Shown here: positions 38,908 through 52,470 of the stretch, one piece after another | Numbering within the stretch: position 1 is the stretch's first letter | How the letters are laid out: the number at the start of each line of letters is the position of its first letter | Assembly (NCBI RefSeq): GCF_051401765.1 | Contig: NW_027480530.1 | Coordinates: 868,001 to 932,000 of the forward strand | Length of the DNA stretch: 64,000 bases | From: Calliopsis andreniformis | Taxonomy: Eukaryota; Arthropoda; Insecta; Hymenoptera; Andrenidae | Reading direction: 5' to 3' | The notes under the pieces: model-generated | The model's database searches: none | Seen by the model: the letters and a program-made list of their open reading frames with translations, nothing else | What the model was told of the DNA's origin: nothing | Program-made: the position numbers and the translations under genes

Positions 38908-39844
38908 CCTGACACTGCAACTGACACTGGCACGGCTCCTCACACTGCTCCTGACACTGCTCCTGGCACTGCTCCTGACACTGACACTGCTGCTGATCCT
39001 GACAATGCTCCTGACACTGCTCCTGACACTGATGCTGACACTGCTAATGACTGTGACACTGACACTGACACTGCTCCTGGCACTGCTCCTGACACTGACG
39101 CTGCTCCTGATACTGACTCTGACACTGCTCCTGGCACTGCTCCTGACACTGCTCCTGAAATTGCTCCTGACACAGGCACTGCTCCTGGTACTGACACTGA
39201 CAATGCTCCTGACACAGGCACCGCTCCTGGTACTGACACTGACACTGCTTATGAGAGTGACACTGACACAGTCACTGCTCCCGGCACAGACACTGACACT
39301 GATCCTGACACTGACACTGCTCCTGTAACTGACACTTGGCCTGAGACTGCTTCTGACACTGGCACTGGTCCTGACACTGCTCCTGACACTGCTCCTGACA
39401 CAGACACTGCTACTGAACCTAACACTACTCCTGACACTGCCCTAGACACGGACACTGCTCATGACACTGCTCCAGACACAGACACTGCTGCTGATCCTGA
39501 CAATGCTCCTGACACTGCACCTGAGACTTACACTGCTCCTGTCACTGCTCCTGACACTGCTCCTGACACTGCTCCTGACACTGACACTGCTCCTGGCGCA
39601 GCTCCTGCCACTGACACTGCTACTGACACTGCTCCTGACACTGCTCCTGACACTGTCACTGCTACTACCACTGCTCCTGACACTGACGCTGCTGCTGATC
39701 CTGACAATGCTCCTAACAGTGCTCCTGACACTGACGCTGACACTGCTGATGACAGTGACACTGACACTGACACTGCTCCTGTCACTGTCACTGCTCCTCA
39801 CACTGCTCTTCACACAGACACTGCTCCTGACACTGCTACTGACA
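38908..39844 (+). repeat. Duplicated block, partner at 33706-34642
   Basis: Second copy of the 5,202-bp pair. Similarity resumes downstream at about 40,130 with an offset of 5,466 bp, then 5,293 bp after about 40.7 kb. The last change is 173 bp, meaning 29 hexamers lost and the private T at 40,697 gained. Confidence 0.82.
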
Positions 39845-40696
39845 CAGACACGTCTGCTGATACTGATAATGCTCCTGAAACTGCTCCTGACCATGACACG
39901 GCTGCTCACACTGCTCCTGATACTGACATTGCTCCTGACACTGGTCCTGACACAGACACTGCTGCTGATGCTGACAATGCTCCTGAGACTGCTCCTGACA
40001 CAGACACTGCTCCGAACAATGCTTCTGACACTGACACTGCTCCTGTCACTGGCACTGGTCCTGACACTGCTTCTCACACTGGCGCTGGTCCTGACACTGC
40101 TCCTGACACTGACACTCACACTGCTCCTGACACTGCTACTGACACTGACACTGCTCCTGACACTGCCCGCGACATTGCTCCAGACACTGACACTGCTCCT
40201 GAGACAGCTCGTGACACTGACACTGCTCCTGCCACTGTTCCTGACACTGCTGCTCACACTGACACTGCTCCTGACACTGGCACTGGTCCTGACAATGCTC
40301 CAGACACTGACACTGCACCTGACACTGCTCCTGAAACTGACACTGATCCTCGAACAGCTCCTGACACTGCTGCTGGCACTGACACTGCTGCTGATCCTGA
40401 CACTGACACTGCTCCTGCCACTGCTCCTGACACAGCTCCTGACACTGCTCCTGACACTGACACTGCTCCTGGCACTGCTCCTGACACTGACACTGCTGCT
40501 GATCCTGACGCTGATACTGCTCCTGTGTCTGACACTTGTCCTGACACTGCTCCTGACACTGCTCGCGACATTGCTCCAGACACTGACACTGCTCCTGACA
40601 CAGCTCGTCACACTGCTGCTGACACTGACACTGCTTGTGGAACTGCTCCTGAAACTGACACTGCTCCTCACACAGCTCCTGACACTGGCACTGCTC

Positions 40697-40703
40697 TTTG
40701 GCA
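40697..40703 (+). repeat. Private 1-bp insertion, TTTGGCA
   Basis: Paralogues read CTGCTCTTGGCA (for example near 1,643, 35,320 and 41,188); here it is CTGCTCTTTGGCA. This is the only slip present once. It ends the 8.2 kb frame begun at 32476, with a TGA at 40711-40713. It could be a recent mutation or a sequencing error in a T run. Confidence 0.85.
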
Positions 40704-41924
40704 CTGCTCCTGACACTGACACTGCTCCTGACACTGATACTGCTGCTGATCCTGACAAAGCTCCTGACACTGCTCCTGCCACTGTTCCTGACAGGGCTGC
40801 TCACACTGACACTGCTCCTGACACTGGCACTTGTCCTGACACTGCTCCTGACACTGCTCCTGACACTGCTCCTGACACTGACACTGCTCCTGACACTGCT
40901 CCTGACACTGCTCCTGACACTGGCACTGCTCCTGACACTGCTCCTGACACTGACACTGCTCCTGAAACTGCTCCTGACACTGACACTGCTGCTGATCCTG
41001 ACGCTGATACTGCTCCTGTTTCTGACACTTGTCCTGACACTGCTCCTGACACTGCTCGCGACATTGCTCCAGACACTGACACTGCTCCTGACACAGCTCG
41101 TCACACTGCTGCTGACTCTGACACTGCTTGTGGAACTGCTCCTGAAACAGACACTGCTCCTCACACAGCTCCTGACACTGGCACTGCTCTTGGCACTGCT
41201 CCTGACACTGACACTGCTCCTGACACTGATACTGCTGCTGATCCTGACAAAGCTCCTGACACAGCTACTGACACTGCTCGAGACGTTGCTCCAGACACTG
41301 ACACTGCTCCTGACACAGCACGTGACGGTGACACTGCTCGTGCCACTGTTCCTGACACGGCTGCTCACACTGACACTGCTCCTGACACTGGCACTGGTCC
41401 TGACACTGCTCCTGACACTGACACTGCTCCTGACACTGCTCCTGACACTGCTCGTGACACAGACACTGCTCCTGACAATGCTCCTGACACTGACACAGCT
41501 CCTCACAGAGCTCCTGACACTGACGCTGCTCCTGACTGTGCTCCTGACACAGACACTTCTGCTGATACTGACAATGCTCCTGTCACTGCTAATGACACTG
41601 CTCCTGAAACTGACACTGCTCCTGATACTGACACTGGTCCTGACACTGCTTCTCACACAGGCACTGGTCCTGACACTGCTCCTGACCCTGACACGCCTCC
41701 TGATGCTGACAATGCTCCTGATACTGCTCCTGACACTGACACTGCTCCTGACACTGCTCCTGACACTGACACTGCACCTGACACTGCTCCTGGCATTGAC
41801 ACTGGTCCTGACACTGCTCCTGAAACACACACTGATCCTCACACAGCTCCTGACACTGACACAGCTACTCACGCTGCTCCTGACACTCACACTGCTGCTG
41901 ATCCTGACAATGCTCTTGACACTG

Positions 41925-42041
41925 CTCGAGACACTGACACTGATACTGCACCTGACACAACTCCTGAAATAGCTCCTGTATCTGACACAGCTCCTGACAC
42001 TGCTCCTGACACTGACACTGCTGCTGATCCTGAGAATTCTC
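41925..42041 (+). repeat. 117-bp CTCGAG/TAG/GAGAATTCTC module, copy 3
   Basis: CTCGAG starts at 41925, TAG at 41970 and the palindrome at 42032, followed by CACGGATCC. Confidence 0.9.
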
Positions 42042-42679
42042 CTGACACTGCTCCTGACACTGACACTGACACGGATCCTGACACTGACACTGCTCCTCAC
42101 ACTGTTCCTGACACTGGCACTGCTCCTGGCGCTGCTCCTGACACTGACACTGCTCCTGACACTGATACTGCTGCTGATCCTGACAAAGCTCCTGACACTG
42201 CTACTGACACTGCTCGTGACGTTGCTCCAGACACTGACACTGCTGCTGACACAGCTCGTGACGGTGAGACTGCTCCTGCCACTGTTCCTGACACGGCTGC
42301 TCACACTGACACTGCTCCTGACACTGGCACTGGTTCTGACACTGCTCCTGACACTGACACTGCTGCTGACACTGCTCCTGACACTGCTCGTGGCACAGAC
42401 ACTGCTCCTGACAATGCTCCTGACACTGACACTGCCCCTCACACAGCTCCTGACACTGACACTTCTCCTGACACTGCTCCTGACACAGACACTTCTGCTG
42501 ATACTGAAAATGCTCCTGTCACTGCTTCTGTCACTGCTCCTGATACTGACACACTCACTGCTACTGACACTGCTCCTGACACTGACACTGCTCCTGACAC
42601 TGCTCCAGACACTCCTCCTGACACTGACACTGCTCCTGACACAGCTCCTGACACTGACACTGCTCCTGACACTGACACT

Positions 42680-43734
42680 ACACCTCAAACTGCTCCTGAC
42701 ACTCCTCCTGACACTGACACTGCTCCTGGAACTGCTCCTGACACTGACACTGCTCCTGATGCTGACACTGACACTGCTCCTGTCACTGCTCCTGACGCTG
42801 CTCCTGACACTGCTCCTGACACAGGCACTGCACCTGGTACTGACACTGACACTGCTCCTGACACAGGCACTGTTTCTGGTACTGACACTGACACTGCTAC
42901 TGACACTGCCACTGCTCCTGACGCTGCTCCAGACACTGCAACTGACACTGGCACGGCTCCTCACACTGCTCCTGACACTGCTCCTGGCACTGCTCCTGAC
43001 ACTGACACTGCTGCTGATCCTGACAATGCTCCTGACACTGCTCCTGACACTGATGCTGAGACTGCTCATGACTGTGACACTGACACTGACACTGCTCCCG
43101 TCACAGACACTGACACTGATCCTGACACTGACACTGCTCCTGTGTCTAACACTTGTCTTGAGGCTGCTTCTGACACTGGCTGGTCCTGACACTGCTCCTG
43201 ACATTGCTCCTGACATTGCCGCTGGTCCTGACACAGACACTGCACCTGGTACTGACACTGACACTGCTCCTGACACTGTCACTGCTCCTGACGCAGCTCC
43301 AGACACTGCAACTTACACTGGCACTGCCCCCGTCACTGATCCTGACACTGATCCTGCTCCTGACACAGCTTCTGACACTGACACTGCTCCTGACACTGCT
43401 CCTGACACTGACACTGCTCCTGGCACTGCTCCTGACACTGACGCTGCTCCTGATACTGTCTCTGACACTGCTCCTGGCACTGCTCCTGACACTGCTCCTG
43501 ACACTGCTCCAGACACTGACACTGCTCCAGACACAGCTACTGTCACTGACACTGCTCCTGACACTGCTCCTGACACAACTCCTGACACTGACACTTGTCC
43601 TCACACTGCTCCTAACACTGACACTGCTCCTGACACTGCTCCAGACACTCCTCCTGCCACTGGCACTGCTCCTGATACTGACACTACACCTCAAACTGCT
43701 CCTGACACCCCTCCTGACACTGACACTGCTCCTG
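42680..43734 (+). repeat. Duplicated block, partner at 23450-24504
   Basis: Distant second copy of the 19,230-bp pair. It seeds the start of the right domain. Confidence 0.82.
43176..43185 (+). repeat. Last 10-mer register slip, CTGGCTGGTC
   Basis: Middle-domain type, within the block duplicated from around 23.9 kb at an offset of 19,230 bp. It marks the left edge of the unbroken right domain. Confidence 0.9.
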
Positions 43735-44459
43735 GCACTGCTCCTGACACTGACGCTGCTCCTGATGCTGACACGGACACAGCTCCCGGCACTGCTCCTG
43801 ACGCTGCTCCTGACACTGCTCCTGACACAGGCACTGCACCTGGTACTGACACTGACACTGCTCCTGACACTGCTCCTGACACTGACACTGCACCTGACAC
43901 TGCTCCTGGCACTGCAACTGGTCCTGACACTGCTCCTGACACAGACACTGCTGCTGATGCTGACATGGCTCCTGACACTGCTCCTGACACAGACACTGCT
44001 CCGAACAATGCTTCTGACACTGACACTGCTCCTGTCACTGGCACTGGTCCTGACACTGCTTCTCACACTGGCGCTGGTCCTGACACTGCTCCTGACACTG
44101 ACGCTGCTCCTGACACTGACACTGACTCTGCTCCTGACACTGCTACTGTCACTGACACTGCTCCTGACACTGCTCGCGACATTGCTCCAGACACTGACAC
44201 TGCTCCTGAGACAGCTCGTGACACTGACACTGCTCCTGCCACTGTTCCTGACACTGCTGCTCACACTGACACTGCTCCTGACACTGGCACTGGTCCTGAC
44301 ACTGCTCCTGACACTGACACTGCCGCTGACACTGCTCCTGACACTGCTCGTGGCACAGACACTGCTCCTGACAATGCTCCTGACACTGACACTGCCCCTC
44401 ACTCTCCGCCTGACACTGACACTGCTCCTGACTCAGCTCCTGACACTGACACTGCTCCT

Positions 44460-46465
44460 GACACTGACACTACACCTCAAACTGCTCCTGACACTCCTCC
44501 TGACACTGACACTGCTCCTGACGCTACTCCAGACACTGCAACTGACACAGGCACTGTTTCTGGTGCTAACACTGACACTGCTACTGACACTGCCACTGCT
44601 CCTGACGCTACTCCAGACGTTGACACTGCTCCTGACACTGCTCCAGACACTCCTCCTGACACTGACACTGCTCCTGACACAGCTCCTGGCACTGACACTG
44701 CTCCTGACACTGACACTACACCTCAAACTGCTCCTGACACTCCTCCTGACACTGACACTGCTCCTGGCACTGCTCCTGACACTGACGCTGCTCCTGATGC
44801 TGACACTGACACAGCTCCTGGCACTGCTCCTGACGCTGCTCCTGACACTGCTCCTGACACAGGCGCTGCACCTGGTACTGTCACTGACACTGCTCCTGAC
44901 ACAGGCACTGCTTCTCACGCTGGTCCTGACAATTATACTGCCCCTGAGACTGCTCCTGACACTGACGCTGCTCATGGCACTGCTCCTGGCACTGCTCCTG
45001 ACACTGACACTGCTATTGATACTGACACTGACACTGCTCCTGACACCGACACTGCTCCTGTCACTGCTCCTGACGCTGACACTGCTCCTGACACTGCTCC
45101 TGACACTGACACTGCTCCTGGCGCAGCTCCTGCCACTGACACTGCTCCTGACACTGCTCCTGACACTGCTCCTGACACTGACACTGCTCATGGCACAGCT
45201 CCTGTCACTGCTCCTGGCACTGACACTGCTCCTGACACTGACACTGCTCCTGTGTCTGACACTTGTCCTGACACTGCTCCTGACACTGCTCGCGACATTG
45301 CTCCAGACACTGACACTGCTCCTGACACAGCTCGTCACACTGCTGCTGACACTGACACTGCTTGTGGAACTGCTCCTGAAACTGACACTGCTCCTCACAC
45401 AGCTCCTGTCACTGGCACTGCTCTTGGCACTGCTCCTGACACTGACACTGCTCCTGACACTGATACTGCTGCTGATCCTGACAAAGCTCCTGACACTGCT
45501 ACTGACACTTCTCGTGACGTTGCTCCAGACACTGACACTGCTCCTGACACAGCTCGTGACGGTGACACTGCTCCTGCCACTGATCCTGACACGGCTGCTC
45601 ACACTGACACTGCTCCTGACACTGGCACTGGTCCTGACACTGCTCCTGACACGGACACTGCTCCTGACATTGGCACTGGTCCTGACAATGCTCCTGACAC
45701 TGACACTGCTCCTGACACTGCTCCTGAAACTGACACTGCTCCTCAAACTGCTCATGACACTGACGCTGCTCCTGACACAGACACTGCTGCCGATACTGAC
45801 AATGCTCCTGACACTGCTCCTGACACAGACACTGCTCCGAACAATGCTCCTGACACTGACACTACTCTTGTCACTGACACTGGTCCTGACACTGCTTCTG
45901 ACACTGGCACTGGTCCTGACACTGCCCCTGACTCTGACACTGCTCCTGTCACTGACACTGGTCCTGACACTGCTTCTGACACTGTCACTGGTCCTGACAC
46001 TGCCCCTGACACTGCCCCTGACACTGACACTGCTCCTGATACTGACACTGACACTGCTGCTGACACAGCTACTGACACTGACACTGCTCCTGTCACTGCT
46101 CCTGACACAGACACTGCTACTGATACTGACAATGCTCCTGACGCTGCTCCTGGCACAGACATGGCTCCGAACGATGCTCCTGACACTGACACTGCTCCTG
46201 TCACTGACACTGGTCCTGACACTGCTTCTGACACTGGCACTGGTCCTGACACTGCTCCTGACCCTGACACTCCTCCTGATGCTGACAATGCTCCTGATAC
46301 TGCTCCTGACACGGACACTGCTCCGGACAATGCTCCTGACACTGACACTGCTCCTGTCACTGACACTGGTGCTGACACTGCTTCTGACACTGGCACTGGT
46401 CCCGACACTGCTCCTGGCACTTACCGTGCTCCTGAAACAGCTCCTGACACTGCTCCTGACACTGA
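44460..46465 (+). repeat. 8-kb macro-repeat segment, copy 1
   Basis: It matches 52500-54490 at 8,040 bp, changing to 8,028 bp partway (a 12-bp length difference). It matches 60.7-62.7 kb at about 16,236-16,248 bp. Rare markers include CTTGTGGAACTGC, GGCACAGACATGGCTCC and CCCGACACTGCTCCTGGC. Confidence 0.8.
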
Positions 46466-47934
46466 CACTGCTCCTGGCACTGCTCCTGACACTGGCGCTG
46501 CTCCTAAAGCTGGCACTGACACTGCTCCTGGCACTGCTCCTGACGCTGCTCCTGACAATGCAACTGACACTGGCACGGCTCCTCACACTGCTTCTGACAC
46601 TGCTCCTGACACTGACACTGCACCTGATACTGCTCCTGGCATTGACACTGGACCTGACACTGCTCCTGTACCAGACACTGATCCTCACACAGCTCCTGAC
46701 ACTGACACTGCCGCTCACACAGCTCCTGACACTGACACTGCTCCTGACACTGCTCCTGTCACAGACACTTCTGCTGATACTGACAATGCTCCTGTCACTG
46801 CTTCTGCCACTGCTCCTGATACTGACACACTCACGGCTACTGACACTGCTCCTGACACTGACACTGCTCCTGACACTGCTCCAGATACTCCGCCTGACAC
46901 TGACACTGCTCCTGACACAGCTCCTGACACTGGCACTGCTCCTGACACTGACACTACACCTCAAACTGCTCCTGACACTCCTCCTGACACTGACACTGCT
47001 CCTGACGCTACTCCAGACACTGCAACTGACACAGGCACTGTTTCTGGTACTGACACTGACACTGCTCCTGACACTGACACTGCTGCTGACACTGCTCCTG
47101 GCACTGACACTGCACCTCACACTGCTCCTGGCACTGCCACTGGTCCTGACACTGCTCCTGAAACTGACACTGGTCCTCACACTGCTCCTGACACTGACAC
47201 TGCTCCTCACGCTGGTCCTGACTGTGATACTGCCCCTGAGACTGCTCCAGACACTGCTCCTGACACTGACACTGCTCCTGACACTGCTCCTGACACTGCT
47301 CCTGACACTGGCACTGCTCCTGACACTGCTCCTGACACTGACACTGCTCCTGACACTGCTCCTGACACTGACACTGCTGCTGATCCTGACGCTGATACTG
47401 CTCCTGTGTCTGACACTTGTCCTGACACTGCTCCTGACACTGCTCGCGACATTGCTCCAGACACTGACACTGCACCTGACACAGCTCGTCACACTGCTGC
47501 TGACACTAACACTGCTTGTGGAACTGCTCCTGAAACTGACACTACTCCTCACACAGCTCCTGACACTGGCACTGCTCTTGGCACTGCTCCTGACACTGAC
47601 ACTGCTCCTGACACTGATACTGCTGCTGATCCTGACAAAGCTCCTGACACTGCTACTGACACTGCTCGTGACGTTGCTCCAGACTCTGACACTGCTCCTG
47701 ACGCAGCTCGTGACGGTGACACTGCTCCTGCCACTGTTCCTGACACGGCTGCTCACACTGACACTGCTCCTGACACTGGCACTGGTCCTGACACTGCTCC
47801 TGGCATTGACACTGGTCCTGACGCTGCTCCTGAAACAGACACTGATCCTCACACAGCTCCTGACACTGACACTGCTACTCACGCTGCTCCTGACACTCAC
47901 ACTGCTGCTGATCCTGACAATGCTCTTGACACTG

Positions 47935-48051
47935 CTCGAGACACTGACACTGATACTGCACCTGACACAACTCCTGAAATAGCTCCTGTATCTGACACAG
48001 CTCCTGACACTGCTCCTGACACTGACACTGCTGCTGATCCTGAGAATTCTC
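47935..48051 (+). repeat. 117-bp CTCGAG/TAG/GAGAATTCTC module, copy 4
   Basis: CTCGAG starts at 47935, TAG at 47980 and the palindrome at 48042. This TAG ends the L-L-T-L frame that runs from 43204. Confidence 0.9.
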
Positions 48052-49816
48052 CTGACACTGCTCCTGACACTGACACTGACACGGATCCTGACACTGACAC
48101 TGCTCCTCACACTGCTCCTGACACTGGCACTGCTCCTGCCGCTGCTCCTGACACTGACATTGCTCCTGACACTGATACTGCTGCTGATCCTGACAAAGCT
48201 CCTGACACTGCTCCTGACACAGCTCGTGACGGTGAGACTGCTCCTGCCACTGTTCCTGACACGGCTGCTCACACTGACACTGCTCCTGACACTGGCACTG
48301 GTCCTGACACTGCTCCTGACACTGACACTGCCGCTGACACTGCTCCTGACACTGCTCGTGGCACAGACACTGCTCCTGACAATGCTCCTGACACTGACAC
48401 TGCCCCTCACACAGCTCCTGACACTGACACTGCTCCTGACACTGCTCCTGACACAGACACTTCTGCTGATACTGACAATGCTCCTGTCACTGCTTCTGTC
48501 ACTGCTCCTGATACTGACACACTCACGGCTACTGACACTGCTCCTGACACTGACACTGCTCCTGACACTGCTCCAGACAGTCCGCCTGACACTGACACTG
48601 CTCCTGACTCAGCTCCTGACACTGACACTGCTCCTGACACTGACACTACACCTCAAACTGCTCCTGACACTCCTCCTGACACTGACACTGCTCCTGACGC
48701 TACTCCAGACACTGCAACTGACACAGGCACTGTTTCTGGTGCTGACACTGACACTGCTACTGACACTGCCACTGCTCCTGACGCTACTCCAGACACTGAC
48801 ACTGCTCCTGACACTGCTCCAGACACTCCTCCTGACACTGACACTGCTCCTGACACAGCTCCTGGCACTGACACTGCTCCTAACAATGACACTACACCTC
48901 AAACTGCTCCTGACACTCCTCCTGACACTGACACTGCTCCTGGCACTGCTCCTGACACTGACGCTGCTCCTGATGCTGACACTGACACAGCTCCTGGCAC
49001 TGCTCCTGACGCTGCTCCTGACACTGCTCCTGACACAGGCACTGCACCTGGTACTGACACTGACACTGCTCCTGACACAGGCACTGCTCCTCACGCTGGT
49101 CCTGACAATGATACTGCCCCTGAGACTGCTCCTGACACTGACGCTGCTCCTGGCACTGCTCCTGGCACTGCTCCTGACACTGCTCCTGACACTGCTCCTG
49201 ACACTGCTCCTGAAACTGACACTGCTCCTCAAAGTGCTCATGACACTGACGCTGCTCCTGACACAGACATTGCTGCTGACACTGACAATGCTCCTGACTC
49301 TGCTCCTGACACAGACACTGCTCCGAACAATGCTCCTGACACTGACACTGCTCTTGTCACTGACACTGGTCCTGACACTGCTTCTGACACTGTCACTGGT
49401 CCTGACACTGCCCCTGACACTGACACTGCTCCTGATACTGACACTGACACTGCTGCTGACACAGCTACTGACACTGACACTGCTCCTGTCACTGCTACTG
49501 ACACAGACACTGCTACTGATACTGACAATGCTCCTGACGCTGCTCCTGGCACAGACATGGCTCCGAACGATGCTCCTGACACTGACACTGCTCCTGTCAC
49601 TGACACTGGTCCTGACACTGCTTCTGACACTGGCACTGGTCCTGACACTGCTCCTGACCCTGACACTCCTCCTGATGCTGACAATGCTCCTGATACTGCT
49701 CCTGACACGGACACTGCTCCGGACAATGCTCCTGACACTGACACTGCTCCTGTCACTGACACTGGTGCTGACACTGCTTCTGACATTGGCACTGGTCCCG
49801 ACACTGCTCCTGACAC

Positions 49817-50700
49817 TTACCGTGCTCCTGAAACAGCTCCTGACACTGCTCCTGACACTGACACTGCTCCTGGCACTGCTCCTGACACTGACGCTGCTCC
49901 TGATGCTGGCACTGACACTGCTCCTGGCACTGCTCCTGACGCTGCTCCTGACACTGCTCCTGACACAGGCACTGCTCCTGGTACTGACACTGACACTGCT
50001 CCTGACACAGGCACTGTTTCTGGTACTGACACTGACACTGCTACTGACACTGCCACTGCTCCTGACGCTGCTTCAGACAATGCAACTGACACTGGCACGG
50101 CTCCTCACACTGCTCCTGACACTGCTCCTGACACTGACACTGCACCTGACACTGCTCCTGGCATTGACACTGGTCCTGACGCTGCTCCTGAAACAGACAC
50201 TGATCCTCACACAGCTCCTGACACTGACACTGCTACTCACGCTGCTCCTGACACTCACACTGCTGCTGATCCTGACAATGCTCTTGACACTGCTCGAGAC
50301 ACTGACACTGATACTGCACCTGACACAACTCCTGAAATAGCTCCTGTATCTGACACAGCTCCTGACACTGCTCCTGACACTGACACTGCTGCTGATCCTG
50401 AGAATTCTCCTGACACTGCTCCTGACACTGACACTGACACGGATCCTGACACTGACACTGCTCCTCACACTGCTCCTGACACTGGCACTGCTCCTGGCGC
50501 TGCTCCTGACACTGACACTGCTCCTGACACTGATACTGCTGCTGATCCTGACAAAGCTCCTGACACTGCTACTGACACTGCTCGTGACGTTGCTCCAGAC
50601 ACTGACACTGCTCCTGACACAGCTCGTGACGGTGAGACTGCTCCTGCCCCTGTTCCTGACACGTCTGCTCACACTGACACTGCTCCTGACACTGGCACTG
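49817..50700 (+). repeat. 7,626-bp-offset block, copy 1
   Basis: It matches 57443-58326 at 7,626 bp and contains a 117-bp TAG module. Upstream the same pair continues at 7,674 bp after a 48-bp (8-hexamer) difference. Confidence 0.82.
50293..50409 (+). repeat. 117-bp CTCGAG/TAG/GAGAATTCTC module, copy 5
   Basis: CTCGAG starts at 50293, TAG at 50338 and the palindrome at 50400. It is the partner of the copy at 57919 at 7,626 bp. Confidence 0.9.
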
Positions 50701-50719
50701 GTCCTGACAATGCTCCTGA

Positions 50720-51850
50720 CACTGACACTGCCCCTCACACAGCTCCTGACACTGACACTGCTCCTGACACTGCTCCTGACACAGACACTTCTGCTGATAC
50801 TGACAATGATCCTGTCACTGCTTCTGTCACTGCTCCTGATACTGACACACTCACGGCTACTGACACTGCTCCTGACACTGACACTGCCCCTGACACTGCT
50901 CCAGACACTCCGCCTGACACTGACACTGCTCCTGACTCAGCTCCTGACACTGACACTGCTCCTGACACTGACACTACACCTCAAACTGCTCCTGACACTC
51001 CTCCTGACACTGACACTGCTCCTGACGCTACTCCAGACACTGCAACTGACACAGGCACTGTTTCTGGTGCTGACACTGACACTGCTACTGACACTGCCAC
51101 TGCTCATGACGCTACTCCAGACGCTGACACTGCTCCTGACACTGCTCCAGACACTCCTCCTGACACTGACACTGCTCCTGACACAGCTCCTGGCACTGAC
51201 ACTGCTCCTGACACTGACACTACACCTCAAACTGCTCCTGACACTCCTCCTGACACTGACACTGCTCCTGGCACTGCTCCTGACACTGACGCTGCTCCTG
51301 ATGCTGACACTGACACAGCTCCTGGCACTGCTCCTGACGCTGCTCCTGACACTGCTCCTGACACAGGCGCTGCACCTGGTACTGACACTGTCACTGCTCC
51401 TGACACAGGCACTGCTCCTCACGCTGGTTCTGACAATGATACTGCCCCTGAGACTGCTCCTGACACTGACGCTGCTCATGGCACTGCTCCTGGCACTGCT
51501 CCTGACACTGACACTGCTATTGATACTGACACTGACACTGCTCCTGACACCGACACTGCTCCTGTCACTGCCCCTGACGCTGACACTGCTCCTGACACTG
51601 CTCCTGACACTGACACTGCTCCTGGCGCAGCTCCTGCCACTGACACTGCTCCTGACACTGCTCCTGACACTGACACTGCTCATGGCACAGCTCCTGTCAC
51701 TGCTCCTGGCACTGACACTGCTCCTGACACTGACACTGCTCCTGTGTCTGACACTTGTCCTGACACTGCTCCTGACACTGCCCGCTACATTGCTCCAGAC
51801 ACTGACACTGCTCCTGAGACAGCTCGTCACACTGCTGCTGACACTGACAC
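50720..51850 (+). repeat. 1,536-bp tandem duplication, copy 1
   Basis: It matches 52256-53386 at 1,536 bp (256 hexamers). The copies differ at CCCGCTACATTGC (51,781) versus CCCGCGACATTGC (53,317). The match ends where copy 1 reads CTGCTGCTGATCC and copy 2 CTGCTTGTGGAAC. Confidence 0.82.
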
Positions 51851-52470
51851 TGCTGCTGATCCTGAGAATTCTCCTGACACTGCTCCTGACACTGACACTG
51901 ACACGGATCCTGACACTGACACTGCTCCTCACACTGCTCCTGACACTGGCACAGCTCCTGGCGCTGCTCCTGACACTGACACTGCTCCTGACACTGATAC
52001 TGCTGCTGATCCTGACAAAGCTCCTGACACTGCTACTGACACTGCTCGTGACGTTGCTCCAGACACTGACACTGCTCCTGACACAGCTCGTGACGGTGAG
52101 ACTGCTCCTGCCACTGTTCCTGACACGGCTGCTCACACTGACACTGCTCCTGACACTGGCACTGGTCCTGACACTGCTCCTGGCACTGACACTGCCGCTG
52201 ACACTGCTCCTAACACTGCTCGTGGCACAGACACTGCTCCTGACAATGCTCCTGACACTGACACTGCCCCTCACACAGCTCCTGACACTGACACTGCTCC
52301 TGACACTGCTCCTGACACAGACACTTCTGCTGATACTGACAATGATCCTGTCACTGCTTCTGTCACTGCTCCTGATACTGACACACTCACGGCTACTGAC
52401 ACTGCTCCTGACACTGACACTGCTCCTGACACTGCTCCAGACACTCCGCCTGACACTGACACTGCTCCTG
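50735..52470 (+). repeat. 7,698-bp-offset block, copy 1
   Basis: It matches 58433-60168 at 7,698 bp with no net length change. The match ends at about 52,470, where this copy reads GACTCAGCTCC and the partner GACACAGCTCC. Shared rare elements include TGCTATTGATACTG and ATGATCCTGTCACTG. Confidence 0.82.
51864..51873. repeat. GAGAATTCTC palindrome without the TAG module
   Basis: Here the palindrome follows a GAGACAGCTCGTCACACTG stretch instead of the CTCGAG/TAG segment. It therefore sits at a junction between two repeat families. Confidence 0.9.

Larger units (their letters stand above)
32476..40713 (+). other. 2,745-codon open frame, longest in the window, judged a by-product
   Basis: It begins at the 10-mer at 32475, changes to A-P-D-T at 33031, and stays open to the private T insertion at 40,697. 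Without that base the register would continue to the next 10-mer at 43176. This length is expected from register stability and needs no selection for coding. Confidence 0.75.
20294..43185 (+). repeat. Middle transitional domain
   Basis: Register slips thin out to six: 10-mers at 21542, 23946, 30016, 32475, 33031 and 43176 with 7-mers at 30284 and 40697, of which the 10-mer at 43176 forms the right boundary. Four of the 10-mers (21542, 23946, 30016, 43176) sit in a distinct context with CTAACA and TTGAG variants upstream; those at 32475 and 33031 carry the left-domain context. The 117-bp CTCGAG/TAG/GAGAATTCTC module appears for the first time (31.2, 36.6 and 41.9 kb). The region therefore shares sequence families with both neighbours. 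Counting 30284 and 40697, the domain carries eight slips in total. Confidence 0.75.
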
